This document shows, piece by piece, positions 1 through 9,322 of a stretch of 64,000 nucleotides of DNA; positions within the stretch are counted from its first letter, which is position 1, and each line of letters begins with the position of its first letter. The notes beneath the pieces are model-generated. The model did not search any database and was not told the origin of the DNA. It worked only from the letters and a program-made list of their open reading frames with translations. The stretch covers positions 186,001 through 250,000 of the forward strand of contig NZ_QEHR01000003.1 in the NCBI RefSeq assembly GCF_003095375.1, given 5' to 3'. Source of the stretch: Marixanthomonas spongiae (GTDB lineage: Bacteria; Bacteroidota; Bacteroidia; Flavobacteriales; Flavobacteriaceae). The translations under genes were made by a program, and so were the position numbers.

Positions 1-654
1 GAAGCTGCCAAGGTAATTGAAAATTCGCAACGTGACATCAATATTGCCTTTGTGAACGAGTTGGCCAAGATTTTCAATATGATGGACATCGATACCCACG
101 CCGTTCTAGAAGCGGCGGGCACCAAGTGGAATTTCCTTCCTTTCAAACCCGGATTGGTGGGCGGCCACTGTATAGGCGTTGACCCCTATTATTTGGCGCA
201 AAAAGCACAAGAGTTAGGATATCACCCTGAAATCATTTTAGCTGGACGCCGTATGAACGACAGTATGGGACAATATGTGGCCAGCGAAGTGATTAAATTA
301 ATGCTCCGCAACGACCTAAAGATAAAGAATGCCAACATTTTGGTATTGGGCATCACCTTTAAGGAAAACTGTCCCGATGTTCGTAATACTAAAGTAGTTG
401 ATGTTATTAAACAATTAAAAGAATACGAAACCAACGTCACCATTTACGATCCTTGGGCCAACCCAGAGGAAGTTGCACACGAATATGGATTAACCACTTT
501 AAAACGTTGCCCTACGGAAACCTACGATGCTATTGTACTTACTGTTGCTCATAATGAGTTTTTGCAATTGGATTTGAATCGATTGAAGAATGGTAATACG
601 GTGGTGTATGATGTGAAGGGAATTTTAGAACATAAAGCACAGGCAAAGTTATAA
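1..654 (+). CDS. Nucleotide-sugar (UDP-HexNAc) 6-dehydrogenase, TviB/WbpA-like, 5' partial
   Basis: C-terminal part of a UDP-glucose/GDP-mannose dehydrogenase family enzyme, which oxidises C6 of a UDP-N-acetylhexosamine to the uronic acid with NAD+. The reading frame is open from base 1, and the residues before the first GTG (EAAKVIEN, then [11 protein letters not shown]) are typical of this family, so the gene starts outside the window. The catalytic cysteine lies in [12 protein letters not shown], and the stretch just before it resembles TviB/WbpA more than WecC. The C-terminal UDP-binding domain is complete. The stop lies 2 bases before wecB, so the two genes are probably co-transcribed and together supply a HexNAcA-type sugar. 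The exact substrate (GlcNAc or ManNAc) cannot be read from the sequence. Confidence 0.9.
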   Translation, partial: EAAKVIENSQRDINIAFVNELAKIFNMMDIDTHAVLEAAGTKWNFLPFKPGLVGGHCIGVDPYYLAQKAQELGYHPEIILAGRRMNDSMGQYVASEVIKLMLRNDLKIKNANILVLGITFKENCPDVRNTKVVDVIKQLKEYETNVTIYDPWANPEEVAHEYGLTTLKRCPTETYDAIVLTVAHNEFLQLDLNRLKNGNTVVYDVKGILEHKAQAKL

Positions 655-656
655 AG

Positions 657-1766
657 ATGAAGAAAGTTCTTATCCTTTTCGGCACCAGGCCAGAAGCTAT
701 TAAAATGGCTCCTCTTGTAAAAGAATTTCAAAAACATCCAACTGTTTTTGAAACCAAGGTATGTGTTACCGCGCAACATCGAGAAATGTTAGATCAAGTA
801 CTTTTTTTTTTCGATATTGCTCCAGATTACGACTTGGATTTGATGAAACCCAGTCAAAACTTATATGGCCTAACAGGAGACATAATTTCAGGATTAAAAC
901 CGGTATTAGAAAGGTTTAAACCGAATTATGTGTTTGTTCATGGAGATACCACAACCACTATGGCAGGCAGTATAGCTTCCTTTTATAGTGGAGCAAAGGT
1001 TTGCCACATTGAAGCAGGCTTACGAACCCATGATAAATGGGCTCCTTTTCCAGAAGAAATCAATAGACAAATAACGGGCAGAATAGCAGATTTTCATTTT
1101 GCTCCTACTGAAATCTCTAAACAGAATTTACTGGTAGAAAATATTTCAGAAGAAAATATTATAGTTACTGGTAATACAGTAATCGATTCTTTATTACAAA
1201 GTGTAAAAAAAGTTTACGCCAATCCAAGTAAACTAGTTAAAGAATTGGCAGAAAGGCTTGAGGATAAAGAAGTGGTTCTGGTAACAGGGCACCGTAGAGA
1301 AAATCACGGTGATGGATTTATTCGTATCTGTGAAGCCTTGAAAGAAATAGCAGTGCAAAAGCCACAAATTAAAATAGTCTATCCTGTACATTTAAATCCA
1401 AAAGTGCAAAAGCCTGTCAATCGTATATTGAAATATATTGACAATATAATTTTAATTGATCCTTTAGCCTATCAGGATTTTATTTGGTTAATGAACCGCG
1501 CAAAATTAATCATTACAGATAGTGGTGGGGTGCAGGAAGAAGCACCTAGTTTGGGTAAACCTGTTTTGGTAATGCGCGACACTACTGAAAGGCCAGAAGC
1601 TGTAGATGCCGGAACAGTGATTCTAGTGGGCACGAAGAAAGATTTAATTGTAAAAGAGACTCTAGGTTTATTAAATAATCAAGAACGCTTTGAAAAGATG
1701 AGCCAATTACATAACCCTTATGGTGATGGCAAAGCTTCTAGTAAAATTGTACAAATATTTATGTAA
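657..1766 (+). CDS. wecB: UDP-N-acetylglucosamine 2-epimerase (non-hydrolysing)
   Basis: Interconverts UDP-GlcNAc and UDP-ManNAc in the cytoplasm. The 369-residue length is normal. Family motifs are [11 protein letters not shown] near the N-terminus, [11 protein letters not shown] near residue 98, GHRREN near 211 and [10 protein letters not shown] near 288, the last contacting the UDP of the substrate. It follows the dehydrogenase by 2 bases, which suggests a UDP-ManNAc or ManNAcA branch. A run of ten T lies inside the coding sequence at 802-811 (Leu-Phe-Phe-Phe, about residue 49), where slippage would break the frame. A second, divergent 2-epimerase paralogue (CapG type) lies at 9,323. Confidence 0.95.
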   Translation: MKKVLILFGTRPEAIKMAPLVKEFQKHPTVFETKVCVTAQHREMLDQVLFFFDIAPDYDLDLMKPSQNLYGLTGDIISGLKPVLERFKPNYVFVHGDTTTTMAGSIASFYSGAKVCHIEAGLRTHDKWAPFPEEINRQITGRIADFHFAPTEISKQNLLVENISEENIIVTGNTVIDSLLQSVKKVYANPSKLVKELAERLEDKEVVLVTGHRRENHGDGFIRICEALKEIAVQKPQIKIVYPVHLNPKVQKPVNRILKYIDNIILIDPLAYQDFIWLMNRAKLIITDSGGVQEEAPSLGKPVLVMRDTTERPEAVDAGTVILVGTKKDLIVKETLGLLNNQERFEKMSQLHNPYGDGKASSKIVQIFM

Positions 1767-1796
1767 GTATTTTTTTACTGCAATAGTTAACAAGTT

Positions 1797-3287
1797 ATGG
1801 GCTTAAAAAAGCAGACTTTTTCAGGAGTTAAATGGACTACTGCTTCCTCGTTGGTTAATGCATTAATCCAACTTATACAATTATCTATTTTAGCGCGATT
1901 ACTTAGTTCAGAAGATTTTGGGTTAATGGCTATTGTAATGGTTGTTATTGGATTCTCTCAGTTATTTATCGATATGGGCGTCTCAAATGCTATTATTTAT
2001 AAACAAAAAATTACAAAAAAGGAATTAAGCTCACTATATTGGCTGAATATACTCATAGGCTGTCTATTTTTCCTTATAATATTTATATCATCTCCCCTTA
2101 TTGCAGATTTTTATCACAATAAAAGACTTATTTCCTTAATAAATTTGGTTGCAGTGACCTTTCTTATAAAACCTTGGGGGCAACAACTAATGGTAATGCT
2201 TCATAAGAAGATGCAATTTAAAGCGACTTCAAAAACAGATATTGCGGCTAGGTTAATAGCTTTTACAATTGTTATAATCCTTGCTTATAACGAATACGGA
2301 GTTTATTCTTTGGCGATAGGAACTATAATTTATACATTTTGTACAACACTTGGTTATAATTTTTTTGGAAGAAAAATATATAGACCTCAATTTCACTTTA
2401 ATAGAAAAGAAATTAGAGAGTATATTAATTTTGGTTTATTTCAAATGGGCGACAAATCTTTAAATTATTTCGCCTCACAATTAGATACAGTTTTAATAGG
2501 TAAATTATTAGGTGTGGAAATTTTGGGAGTTTATAATGTAGCAAAAGATTTAACAAGTAAACCTTATGCTATGATTAATCCAATAATAACAAAAGTAACT
2601 TTCCCGTTAATGTCAAAAATTATTGATAATATAGAACGGTTGAAGATCATATTTCTTAATATTATACAGTATTTATCTTATTTAAATATTGCGCTATATT
2701 TACTTATTGCAATTTTAGCTAAGCCTATTATACTTCTAATGTTTGGTGTAAAATGGTTAGCAGCCATACCAATAGTACAAATATTAGCAATAACATTTAT
2801 ATTTCGATCTTTTGGTAATCCCGCAGGTAGCCTTCTTTTATCCAGAGGTAAAGCGAACATTGCTTTCTTTTGGAATTTAGGTATCTTTCTATTTTACCCT
2901 ATTTATTTATATATCGGGAGTTTTTGGAAATTGGAGGGAGTAGCAATTGCATCTCTTCTTCTTCAAATAAGCTTATTTTTACCAAATTGGAGAATAAATG
3001 TTTATAAGTTTACTAATATCTCATTAAAAGAATACATTTTAGCATTTAAAAATCCATTTATATTAACTTTTTTAGCAATTATTATAACCTATCCTATAAG
3101 TTTAATTATTGAGAATAATATCTTAACAGTACTTATTAGCTCTTGTTTTTTCGGGATGATTTTTTTAACTCTTCTTATAATGTTTGAAAGAAAATTAATA
3201 TTTGGTTTAAAAGATTTTATACCGGAAAAGCTAACAAATAAACTTGTGCGAACTAAGCTTTGGAAGCTTATTCAAAAAGTAAATTAA
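1797..3287 (+). CDS. Lipopolysaccharide/capsule flippase, Wzx (MOP superfamily)
   Basis: Polytopic inner-membrane protein of 496 residues with about twelve to fourteen hydrophobic segments and the N-terminal pattern GVKWTTASSLVNALIQLIQL seen in WzxC-like polysaccharide transporters. It would flip lipid-linked repeat units to the periplasm. The ATG at 1797 follows wecB by 30 bases. The gene is visibly richer in A+T than the sugar-nucleotide genes around it, as is usual for the variable core of O-antigen and capsule loci. A second, unrelated-looking flippase is encoded at 25,659-27,173 on the other strand, so two polymers may be made. Confidence 0.9.
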   Translation: MGLKKQTFSGVKWTTASSLVNALIQLIQLSILARLLSSEDFGLMAIVMVVIGFSQLFIDMGVSNAIIYKQKITKKELSSLYWLNILIGCLFFLIIFISSPLIADFYHNKRLISLINLVAVTFLIKPWGQQLMVMLHKKMQFKATSKTDIAARLIAFTIVIILAYNEYGVYSLAIGTIIYTFCTTLGYNFFGRKIYRPQFHFNRKEIREYINFGLFQMGDKSLNYFASQLDTVLIGKLLGVEILGVYNVAKDLTSKPYAMINPIITKVTFPLMSKIIDNIERLKIIFLNIIQYLSYLNIALYLLIAILAKPIILLMFGVKWLAAIPIVQILAITFIFRSFGNPAGSLLLSRGKANIAFFWNLGIFLFYPIYLYIGSFWKLEGVAIASLLLQISLFLPNWRINVYKFTNISLKEYILAFKNPFILTFLAIIITYPISLIIENNILTVLISSCFFGMIFLTLLIMFERKLIFGLKDFIPEKLTNKLVRTKLWKLIQKVN

Positions 3288-3328
3288 TAGTTTACTTAAA
3301 AAGTTCAGGATTAATAAATTTATAATAG

Positions 3329-4561
3329 ATGAAAGTAGGAATTGTAACAACTTGGTTTGAGCGCGGAGCAGCTTATGTCTCTAAACAATTTGAAGAGGCG
3401 CTGGCTAAACAACATGATATTTTTATCTATGCTCGAGGCGGAGAAGATTATGCTATCGGTGATCTAAAATGGGATAAAGAAAATGTATTTTGGGGAAAGC
3501 GTATTGGCAGTCCTATTAACTCTACTGTAATAGATAAAACTGAATTTATAAAATGGATAAAGAAAAATAAAATTCAAAAGATTATTTTTAACGAACAAAG
3601 TTGGTTTCCTCCTGTCTTATGGTGTAAAGATTTAAATATAACTACTATTGCATATATTGATTATTACACCGAAAAAACTATTCCTTTATTTGAAGCTTTT
3701 GACTATTTGATATGTAATACAAAGAGACATTTTAATGCTTTTAAATGGCATACAGGCGCAACATACATTCCTTGGGGAACTAATGTTGATTTGTTTAAGC
3801 CTAAATCAGAAAAAAATTGTTTAGTTGATATTGATAATATTACTATTTTTCATTCTGCAGGTATGAATCCGATTAGAAAAGGTACAGATCAATTATTGGA
3901 GGCGTTTTACAATGCTAATGTTCAAAATACCAAGCTTATCATTCATACACAAGTTGAATTGAGTGAGTTATTTCCTAAATTAAAACTTAAAATATCCAAA
4001 TTGGTAAATAATAATACATTAAAAGTAATTACTAAAACTATTACTGCGCCAGGATTATATAGTGAAGGAGACATATACATATATCCAGCTCGTTTAGATG
4101 GGTTAGGGTTAACTATAGCAGAAGCAATAAGTAGTGGTTTAGCTTTAATTGTACCTGATAATGCTCCTATGAACGAATTTGTGCATTCTAATTTCGGAAA
4201 AGTTATTAAAATAGATAAAATGTTTGCGCGATCTGATGGTTATTATTGGCCACAATGCGAGGTTAATATATCGCATTTAACCAAAATTATTGAAGAGCTT
4301 GAATCATCTAAACGAGAGATTGTAGATAAGAAAAAAGCTGCAAGAATTTATGCCCTTGAAAATCTCAATTGGAACAAAAACAGTAAATACTTATTAGCTT
4401 TAATTGAAAACCCTCCAGGTGAATTAAAGAATATAAATCCTGATATTTTAAAAAAAATAAATAAGTTTGAAAATTCTGGTCAAAATAAACTTAACCGAAT
4501 TTATTTACTTTTTTATCCTTTCTCTAAATTCATTTTAAAAACTTTTTATAAAAAATTGTGA
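3329..4561 (+). CDS. Glycosyltransferase, GT4-like
   Basis: A 410-residue cytoplasmic glycosyltransferase of GT-B fold. The C-terminal donor-binding half is recognisable: GMNPIRKGTDQLLEAF near residue 175 and GLGLTIAEAISSG near 258-270, an acidic-loop pattern of GT1/GT4-type retaining enzymes. It would add one sugar to the lipid-linked repeat unit. It is A+T rich. Its stop codon overlaps the GTG start of the polymerase-like gene by 4 bases (GTGA), so the two are translationally coupled. Donor and acceptor are unknown. Confidence 0.85.
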   Translation: MKVGIVTTWFERGAAYVSKQFEEALAKQHDIFIYARGGEDYAIGDLKWDKENVFWGKRIGSPINSTVIDKTEFIKWIKKNKIQKIIFNEQSWFPPVLWCKDLNITTIAYIDYYTEKTIPLFEAFDYLICNTKRHFNAFKWHTGATYIPWGTNVDLFKPKSEKNCLVDIDNITIFHSAGMNPIRKGTDQLLEAFYNANVQNTKLIIHTQVELSELFPKLKLKISKLVNNNTLKVITKTITAPGLYSEGDIYIYPARLDGLGLTIAEAISSGLALIVPDNAPMNEFVHSNFGKVIKIDKMFARSDGYYWPQCEVNISHLTKIIEELESSKREIVDKKKAARIYALENLNWNKNSKYLLALIENPPGELKNINPDILKKINKFENSGQNKLNRIYLLFYPFSKFILKTFYKKL

Positions 4562-5499
4562 ATAACAAGAAAATATTTGTCCTTTCTTTAGGATTTTCAA
4601 TATACTGTTTTTTGATTAGCTTATACCTCTTTCAGCTATATATCGGAGGAGATCAGCAATATTATACTCACTTTTATAATGGTTTACACCGTTTTTCTTT
4701 ATTGGATGGTTATCTATTTTATAAAGGTAGCTTAGGGGCTAGCGAGCCTGTTTATTATATTTTAATTTATGTATTTAATACATTAATAAACAAAAATCTT
4801 TTTTTTTCAATTCTTAATGCATTTTTTGGTTTTATTATTTCTAAAAGATTGTTAAAAATAGGAATGCACCCAGTATTACTATTTCTAATTTCAATAAATT
4901 TTTATCTATTAGTGCTATTAATTCCTGCTGAAAGACTTAAAGTATCTCTTTTGTTTTTTTTACTTTCTTTTAGTTTTAAAAATAATAAAATCAATTTTGC
5001 TCTAATCTTTTTAGCTATTCTAGCGCACTTTCAGACACTTATTTTATTAATACATAGATTTTGCAATGAAATAAAGACTCAATTGCAAAATATACACACT
5101 ATGAAAGTTGGGAAGGTAATAAGATTTATGATTATAGGCTTTTTATTAATATCGATTCCATATTACTTTTTTTTTGAAACAATTAGTGAAAAGTTTATTA
5201 TTTATAAACGTCAAACGGGTATAAATGAAATTCTAAAGCCTACGGTATTTTTTATGCTTAGTTTAATTTATAAAAAAAAAGATAGCTTTACCGTAGTTAT
5301 AATGCATTTACCAATTATTGTTTTAGCATATTATATAGGTGACTCAAGATTGGTTATACTGTCTTTTGGAATATTTTTATATTATGGCTTACAATATAAA
5401 AGAGGATTAAATTTCGGTACTTTAATTTCATTAATATATTTCGCAATTAAAGGTCTAATTTTTATTTCTGATGTGAAAATATATGGTGAAGGGTTTTAA
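4558..5499 (+). CDS. EpsG/Wzy-like polysaccharide polymerase
   Basis: A 313-residue integral membrane protein with about eight to ten hydrophobic segments, few charged residues inside them and an early GGDQQYY motif after the first helix, as in EpsG-family proteins. By context, between glycosyltransferases in a flippase-dependent cluster, it is the likely Wzy that joins repeat units in the periplasm. The GTG start overlaps the upstream stop by 4 bases. The coding sequence is very A+T rich and holds a run of nine A at 5272-5280. Wzy proteins share little sequence, so the role rests on topology and neighbourhood. Confidence 0.7.
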   Translation: MNNKKIFVLSLGFSIYCFLISLYLFQLYIGGDQQYYTHFYNGLHRFSLLDGYLFYKGSLGASEPVYYILIYVFNTLINKNLFFSILNAFFGFIISKRLLKIGMHPVLLFLISINFYLLVLLIPAERLKVSLLFFLLSFSFKNNKINFALIFLAILAHFQTLILLIHRFCNEIKTQLQNIHTMKVGKVIRFMIIGFLLISIPYYFFFETISEKFIIYKRQTGINEILKPTVFFMLSLIYKKKDSFTVVIMHLPIIVLAYYIGDSRLVILSFGIFLYYGLQYKRGLNFGTLISLIYFAIKGLIFISDVKIYGEGF

Positions 5500-5578
5500 T
5501 AACCAATAAACATACTTTACTCCGCAACTAATTATCTTTACTTATACAGGTAGTTTAGTTTGAATAAAAAATTATATA

Positions 5579-6709
5579 ATGAAAATATTTTTCCCTCTTG
5601 GCGCATTTTATCCTTCCCAGATTGGGGGCCCTTGTAATACTCTTTATTGGCATTGTTGTGCTTTAAAAGAAAACAAAGTTAAGCCTACAGTAGTCACTAC
5701 CACGATTGGAATAAATGATAAAGTGAATTTTAATGAATGGTTACAGTTAGATTGCGGAAATGTATTCTATGGCATAAAAGGTGTTTCTGCTTTAAAAACC
5801 AGAAAAAGACTATCAAGAGAAATTACAAAAGCCGATGTTTTACATTTAAATAGTTTATTTAGCCCCTTTTCAATTTATAGTTTTCTTTATCGCTCAGTTT
5901 TTCACCCTAAAAAAAACATTATTTGGTCTGTACGCGGAGAGTTAAATGAAAATGCTTTGAAGTTTAGCAGTTGGAAAAAAAAACCGCTCTTGTCTTTATA
6001 CAAATTATTGAATAAAAATGTGGTATATCATGGTACTTCACCCCAAGAAACGATAGGTATAAAAAAAATGTTTCCCAAAAATAAAACGGTTGAGGTTCCT
6101 AATTTTATTGCTCCTTCAAAAAGACTTACTACCACAAAAAGTAAAAACCTATTATATGTTGGCAGGATACACCCTATAAAAAGCTTAGATAAGATTATTA
6201 AAGCTTTAGCTTTAAGTAAGACTTTTTTAGAGTCAAATTCTAAATTTTTTATTGTTGGAAAACAAGAGAAAAGACATAATACCTATAAAGAGGAATTGGT
6301 GTCTTTGATTAATAAACTAAATTTGCAGTATAAAATAGTGTTTAAAGGCCACTTAGAAGGTATTGAAAAAGAGAAGATTTATGCGGAGTCATACGCATTA
6401 ATCTTAGCGAGTGAAACCGAAAATTTCGGAAATGTAGTTGTAGAATCTTTAAATCAAGGAACTCCTGTTATTGCATCAAAAGGTACTCCTTGGCAAATAT
6501 TAGAAGATTATAATGCGGGGCTTCATGTTTTAAATGATCCGGTGTTTCTTTCAAAGGCTATTGACTCTTTATTATTGTTGGATAAAGACAAATATCAACA
6601 AATGTGCACAAACAGTTACAAATTAATAGATGAAAAATTTAACGTCGATTCGCAAATAAATAAATGGATCGACATCTATAAATCTTTATTAAATGAAAAT
6701 AGAAAATAA
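5579..6709 (+). CDS. Glycosyltransferase family 4
   Basis: A 376-residue GT-B glycosyltransferase. The N-terminus carries a family-4-like loop (PLGAFYPSQIGGPCNTLYW), the linker has VRGELNENALKF near residue 118, and the donor domain has YVGRIHPIKSLDKII near 193 and SETENFGNVVVESLNQG near 277. That last motif is the nucleotide-sugar binding E(x7)E element. It probably acts on the cytoplasmic face of the membrane in repeat-unit assembly. The 3' end overlaps the next gene by 17 bases. The sequence is A+T rich up to this overlap, and base composition changes sharply at the start of the CapE-like gene. Confidence 0.87.
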   Translation: MKIFFPLGAFYPSQIGGPCNTLYWHCCALKENKVKPTVVTTTIGINDKVNFNEWLQLDCGNVFYGIKGVSALKTRKRLSREITKADVLHLNSLFSPFSIYSFLYRSVFHPKKNIIWSVRGELNENALKFSSWKKKPLLSLYKLLNKNVVYHGTSPQETIGIKKMFPKNKTVEVPNFIAPSKRLTTTKSKNLLYVGRIHPIKSLDKIIKALALSKTFLESNSKFFIVGKQEKRHNTYKEELVSLINKLNLQYKIVFKGHLEGIEKEKIYAESYALILASETENFGNVVVESLNQGTPVIASKGTPWQILEDYNAGLHVLNDPVFLSKAIDSLLLLDKDKYQQMCTNSYKLIDEKFNVDSQINKWIDIYKSLLNENRK

Positions 6710-7727
6710 AACCCTCCTAATCACCGGCGGAACCGGCTCTTTTGGTAATGCTGTATTACAACGTTTTTTACATACGGACCATTTTAGCGAAATCCGTATT
6801 TTTTCCCGCGACGAAAAAAAGCAGGACGATATGCGCACGACGCTTAAAAATGATAAACTGCGTTTTTACATTGGGGACGTCCGTAATTATGATAGCATCG
6901 AACGCGCCACCAGAAATGTAGATTATATATTTCATGCAGCTGCACTGAAACAAGTTCCTTCTTGTGAGTTTTTCCCCTTAGAGGCCACCCGCACCAATGT
7001 ATTGGGAACCCAAAACGTAATTGATGCGGCAGCCTACAATAACGTTAAAAAAGTAATTTGTTTAAGTACCGATAAAGCTGCCTACCCTATCAACGCTATG
7101 GGGATTTCCAAGGCTTTGATGGAGAAAGTAGCGGTAGCAGCTTCCCGTAATAATCCAAACACCACTGTTTGCTTAACCCGATATGGAAATGTCATGGCCT
7201 CCAGGGGTTCGGTTATCCCTTTGTTTTTAAAACAAATACAAGAAAATCAACCCATCACGATTACCGATCCAAAAATGACCCGTTTTTTAATGTCCTTAGA
7301 AGAAGCCGTAGAATTGGTGCTCTTTGCTTTTGAAAATGGACATGCAGGCGATCTTTTTGTAAATAAAGCCCCTGCCGGTACCATCGGGGATCTGGCTCAA
7401 GCACTGAAAGAGTTGGCCCATTCAGATACGAACATTAAAATTATAGGAACCCGCCATGGGGAGAAGTTGTTTGAAACCCTATGTACCCGGGAAGAAATGA
7501 TAAAGGCCGAAGATATGGGCGACTTTTACCGTATTCCTGCCGATAACAGGGATTTAAACTACGCACAGTATTTTTCGGAAGGAGAGGAAGCCATTTCAAA
7601 AATAGAAGATTACAACTCCCATAACACCGAACAACTTGGTGTAAAGGGCATGAAAGAACTTTTGAAAAAATTGCCCTTGATCCGTAAAGAGATTTATGGG
7701 GAGGATAGTGTGCAATATCCTAATTAA
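6693..7727 (+). CDS. capE: UDP-GlcNAc 4,6-dehydratase/5-epimerase, CapE/FnlA/WbjB type
   Basis: First enzyme of UDP-N-acetyl-L-fucosamine synthesis: a soluble extended short-chain dehydrogenase that removes water from UDP-GlcNAc and inverts C5. The Rossmann motif TGGTGSFGN is at residues 10-18. The active-site stretch STDKAAYP (near 125) followed by MGISK (near 136) has Met in place of the usual catalytic Tyr, as in CapE/FlaA1 enzymes. Length is 344 residues. It heads a block with a WxcM-like protein, CapF and CapG in the order used by FucNAc pathways. Its start overlaps the upstream glycosyltransferase by 17 bases. Confidence 0.92.
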   Translation: MKIENKTLLITGGTGSFGNAVLQRFLHTDHFSEIRIFSRDEKKQDDMRTTLKNDKLRFYIGDVRNYDSIERATRNVDYIFHAAALKQVPSCEFFPLEATRTNVLGTQNVIDAAAYNNVKKVICLSTDKAAYPINAMGISKALMEKVAVAASRNNPNTTVCLTRYGNVMASRGSVIPLFLKQIQENQPITITDPKMTRFLMSLEEAVELVLFAFENGHAGDLFVNKAPAGTIGDLAQALKELAHSDTNIKIIGTRHGEKLFETLCTREEMIKAEDMGDFYRIPADNRDLNYAQYFSEGEEAISKIEDYNSHNTEQLGVKGMKELLKKLPLIRKEIYGEDSVQYPN

Positions 7728-7732
7728 CGTAT

Positions 7733-8161
7733 ATGAAACGGTTAAGACCTACCCTTATTCCTGGTGGATACCACAAAGATGAAAGAGGAACGTTATCGTT
7801 TAACAATAACTTTGATGCTTCAAACGTAAAACGCATCTACTCTATTGCCAATGCCAATAAAGCTACTATAAGAGCTTGGCAGGGACATAAAATAGAACAA
7901 CGCTGGTTTACGGTAGTTGTTGGGGTTTTTGAAGTCAAACTGATTAAAATCGATAACTGGGAACAGCCTTCAAAAGACCTTGAACAGCACCAATTTACCA
8001 TAACTTCAAACAGTATGGATATTTTACACGTACCTGCTGGTTATGTAAGCAGTATTCAAGATATGGTTGGAAATTCCATACTGTTGGTCATGGCAGATTA
8101 TAGAATGGGTGAAATCAAGGATGAGTACAGGTTTGATGTCACATATTTTGATAAGCACTAA
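7733..8161 (+). CDS. WxcM-like cupin domain protein (putative sugar epimerase)
   Basis: A 142-residue single-domain cupin related to dTDP-4-keto-sugar 3,5-epimerases and isomerases. Visible family features are DERGTLSFNNNF near residue 17, the core RAWQGHKIEQRWF near 48 and the late HVPAGYVSS strand. It begins 5 bases after the CapE-like gene and ends 24 bases before the CapF-like gene. That position suggests it modifies or channels the 4-keto intermediate of FucNAc synthesis. CapE, CapF and CapG alone are enough for UDP-L-FucNAc in other bacteria, so the function here is not established. Confidence 0.75.
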   Translation: MKRLRPTLIPGGYHKDERGTLSFNNNFDASNVKRIYSIANANKATIRAWQGHKIEQRWFTVVVGVFEVKLIKIDNWEQPSKDLEQHQFTITSNSMDILHVPAGYVSSIQDMVGNSILLVMADYRMGEIKDEYRFDVTYFDKH

Positions 8162-8185
8162 AAACAATACTTAAGAAAAACAATC

Positions 8186-9304
8186 ATGTTGAAAATAGGA
8201 ATTACCGGACAACACGGATTTGTAGGAACACATTTGTACAATACCCTGGGGCTTCAACCCGATATTTTCGAAAGAATTCCATTTAAAAGGGTATTTTTTG
8301 AGGATAACAACGCTTTAGACGCATTTGTCTCGTCGTGTGATGTTATTGTGCACTTGGCAGCCTTAAATAGACATAACGATGCAAAAGTGATTTTTGAAAC
8401 CAATATCAAACTGGTACAAACCTTAATCGAGGCTATGGAACGTACCGAAAGTACGCCCCACGTTTTGTTTTCTTCTTCATCCCAAGAAGAGCGGGACAAC
8501 TTGTACGGAAAATCAAAAAAAGAAGGCAGGATGCTTTTTCAAGCATGGGCCCATAAAAATAACGCCATTTTTACTGGAATGGTCATCCCTAATGTCTTTG
8601 GCCCGTTTGGGCATCCGTATTACAATTCGGTAGTCGCTACATTTTCGCATCAAATTGCCCATAATGAAACACCCAAAATCGATGTGGATGGGGATTTAAA
8701 GTTAATTTATGTAGGGGAATTGGTTGCCGAGATTATTGAAAAAATTAAAAAACATACAGCCGAACCTTTATGCACGATACACCATACTGCTGAAGCGAAA
8801 GTTTCAGAATTATTAAAGCTGTTAACAGCTTACAAGGAAACATATCAAGACAACGGGGAGATCCCTAGTATAACGACGCCTTTTGAACTGAACCTGTTCA
8901 ATACCTTTCGATGTTATATGGATATAGAACATCACTTTCCGGTTCCTTTTACACAGCATACAGACCCCCGGGGAAGCTTTGTCGAGATTATACGTCTGGG
9001 GGTGGGCGGTCAAGTTTCCTTTTCTACCACCGTACCCGGCATTACCCGTGGAAACCACTATCATACCCGAAAAATAGAACGCTTTGCCGTCATTAAAGGA
9101 AAAGCACTTATACAATTACGAAAAATAGGGACCGATAAGGTATTGGAATTTTATTTGGATGGCGAAAAACCCGCATACGTAGATATGCCTATTTGGTACA
9201 CCCATAACATTAAAAATATTGGTGAAGATGTTTTATATACCAATTTCTGGATCAACGAACCCTATAACCCAGACGATGCAGACACCTATTTTGAAAACGT
9301 TTAA
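8186..9304 (+). CDS. capF: Bifunctional sugar-nucleotide epimerase/reductase, CapF type
   Basis: Second enzyme of UDP-L-FucNAc synthesis, with an N-terminal SDR domain and a C-terminal cupin domain. The N-terminal NADPH-binding motif is GITGQHGFVGTHL (residues 4-16), and the later YGKSKKEG supplies the Tyr and Lys of the reductase site. The cupin starts near residue 250 (HTDPRGSFVEIIR) and has GNHYHTRKIERFAVIKG, with the histidines expected for metal binding. In the S. aureus homologue the cupin epimerises C3 and the SDR domain reduces C4. Length is 372 residues, normal for CapF. It lies 18 bases before the CapG-like gene. Confidence 0.93.
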   Translation: MLKIGITGQHGFVGTHLYNTLGLQPDIFERIPFKRVFFEDNNALDAFVSSCDVIVHLAALNRHNDAKVIFETNIKLVQTLIEAMERTESTPHVLFSSSSQEERDNLYGKSKKEGRMLFQAWAHKNNAIFTGMVIPNVFGPFGHPYYNSVVATFSHQIAHNETPKIDVDGDLKLIYVGELVAEIIEKIKKHTAEPLCTIHHTAEAKVSELLKLLTAYKETYQDNGEIPSITTPFELNLFNTFRCYMDIEHHFPVPFTQHTDPRGSFVEIIRLGVGGQVSFSTTVPGITRGNHYHTRKIERFAVIKGKALIQLRKIGTDKVLEFYLDGEKPAYVDMPIWYTHNIKNIGEDVLYTNFWINEPYNPDDADTYFENV

Positions 9305-9322
9305 AAGATTTAAAAAATAAAC

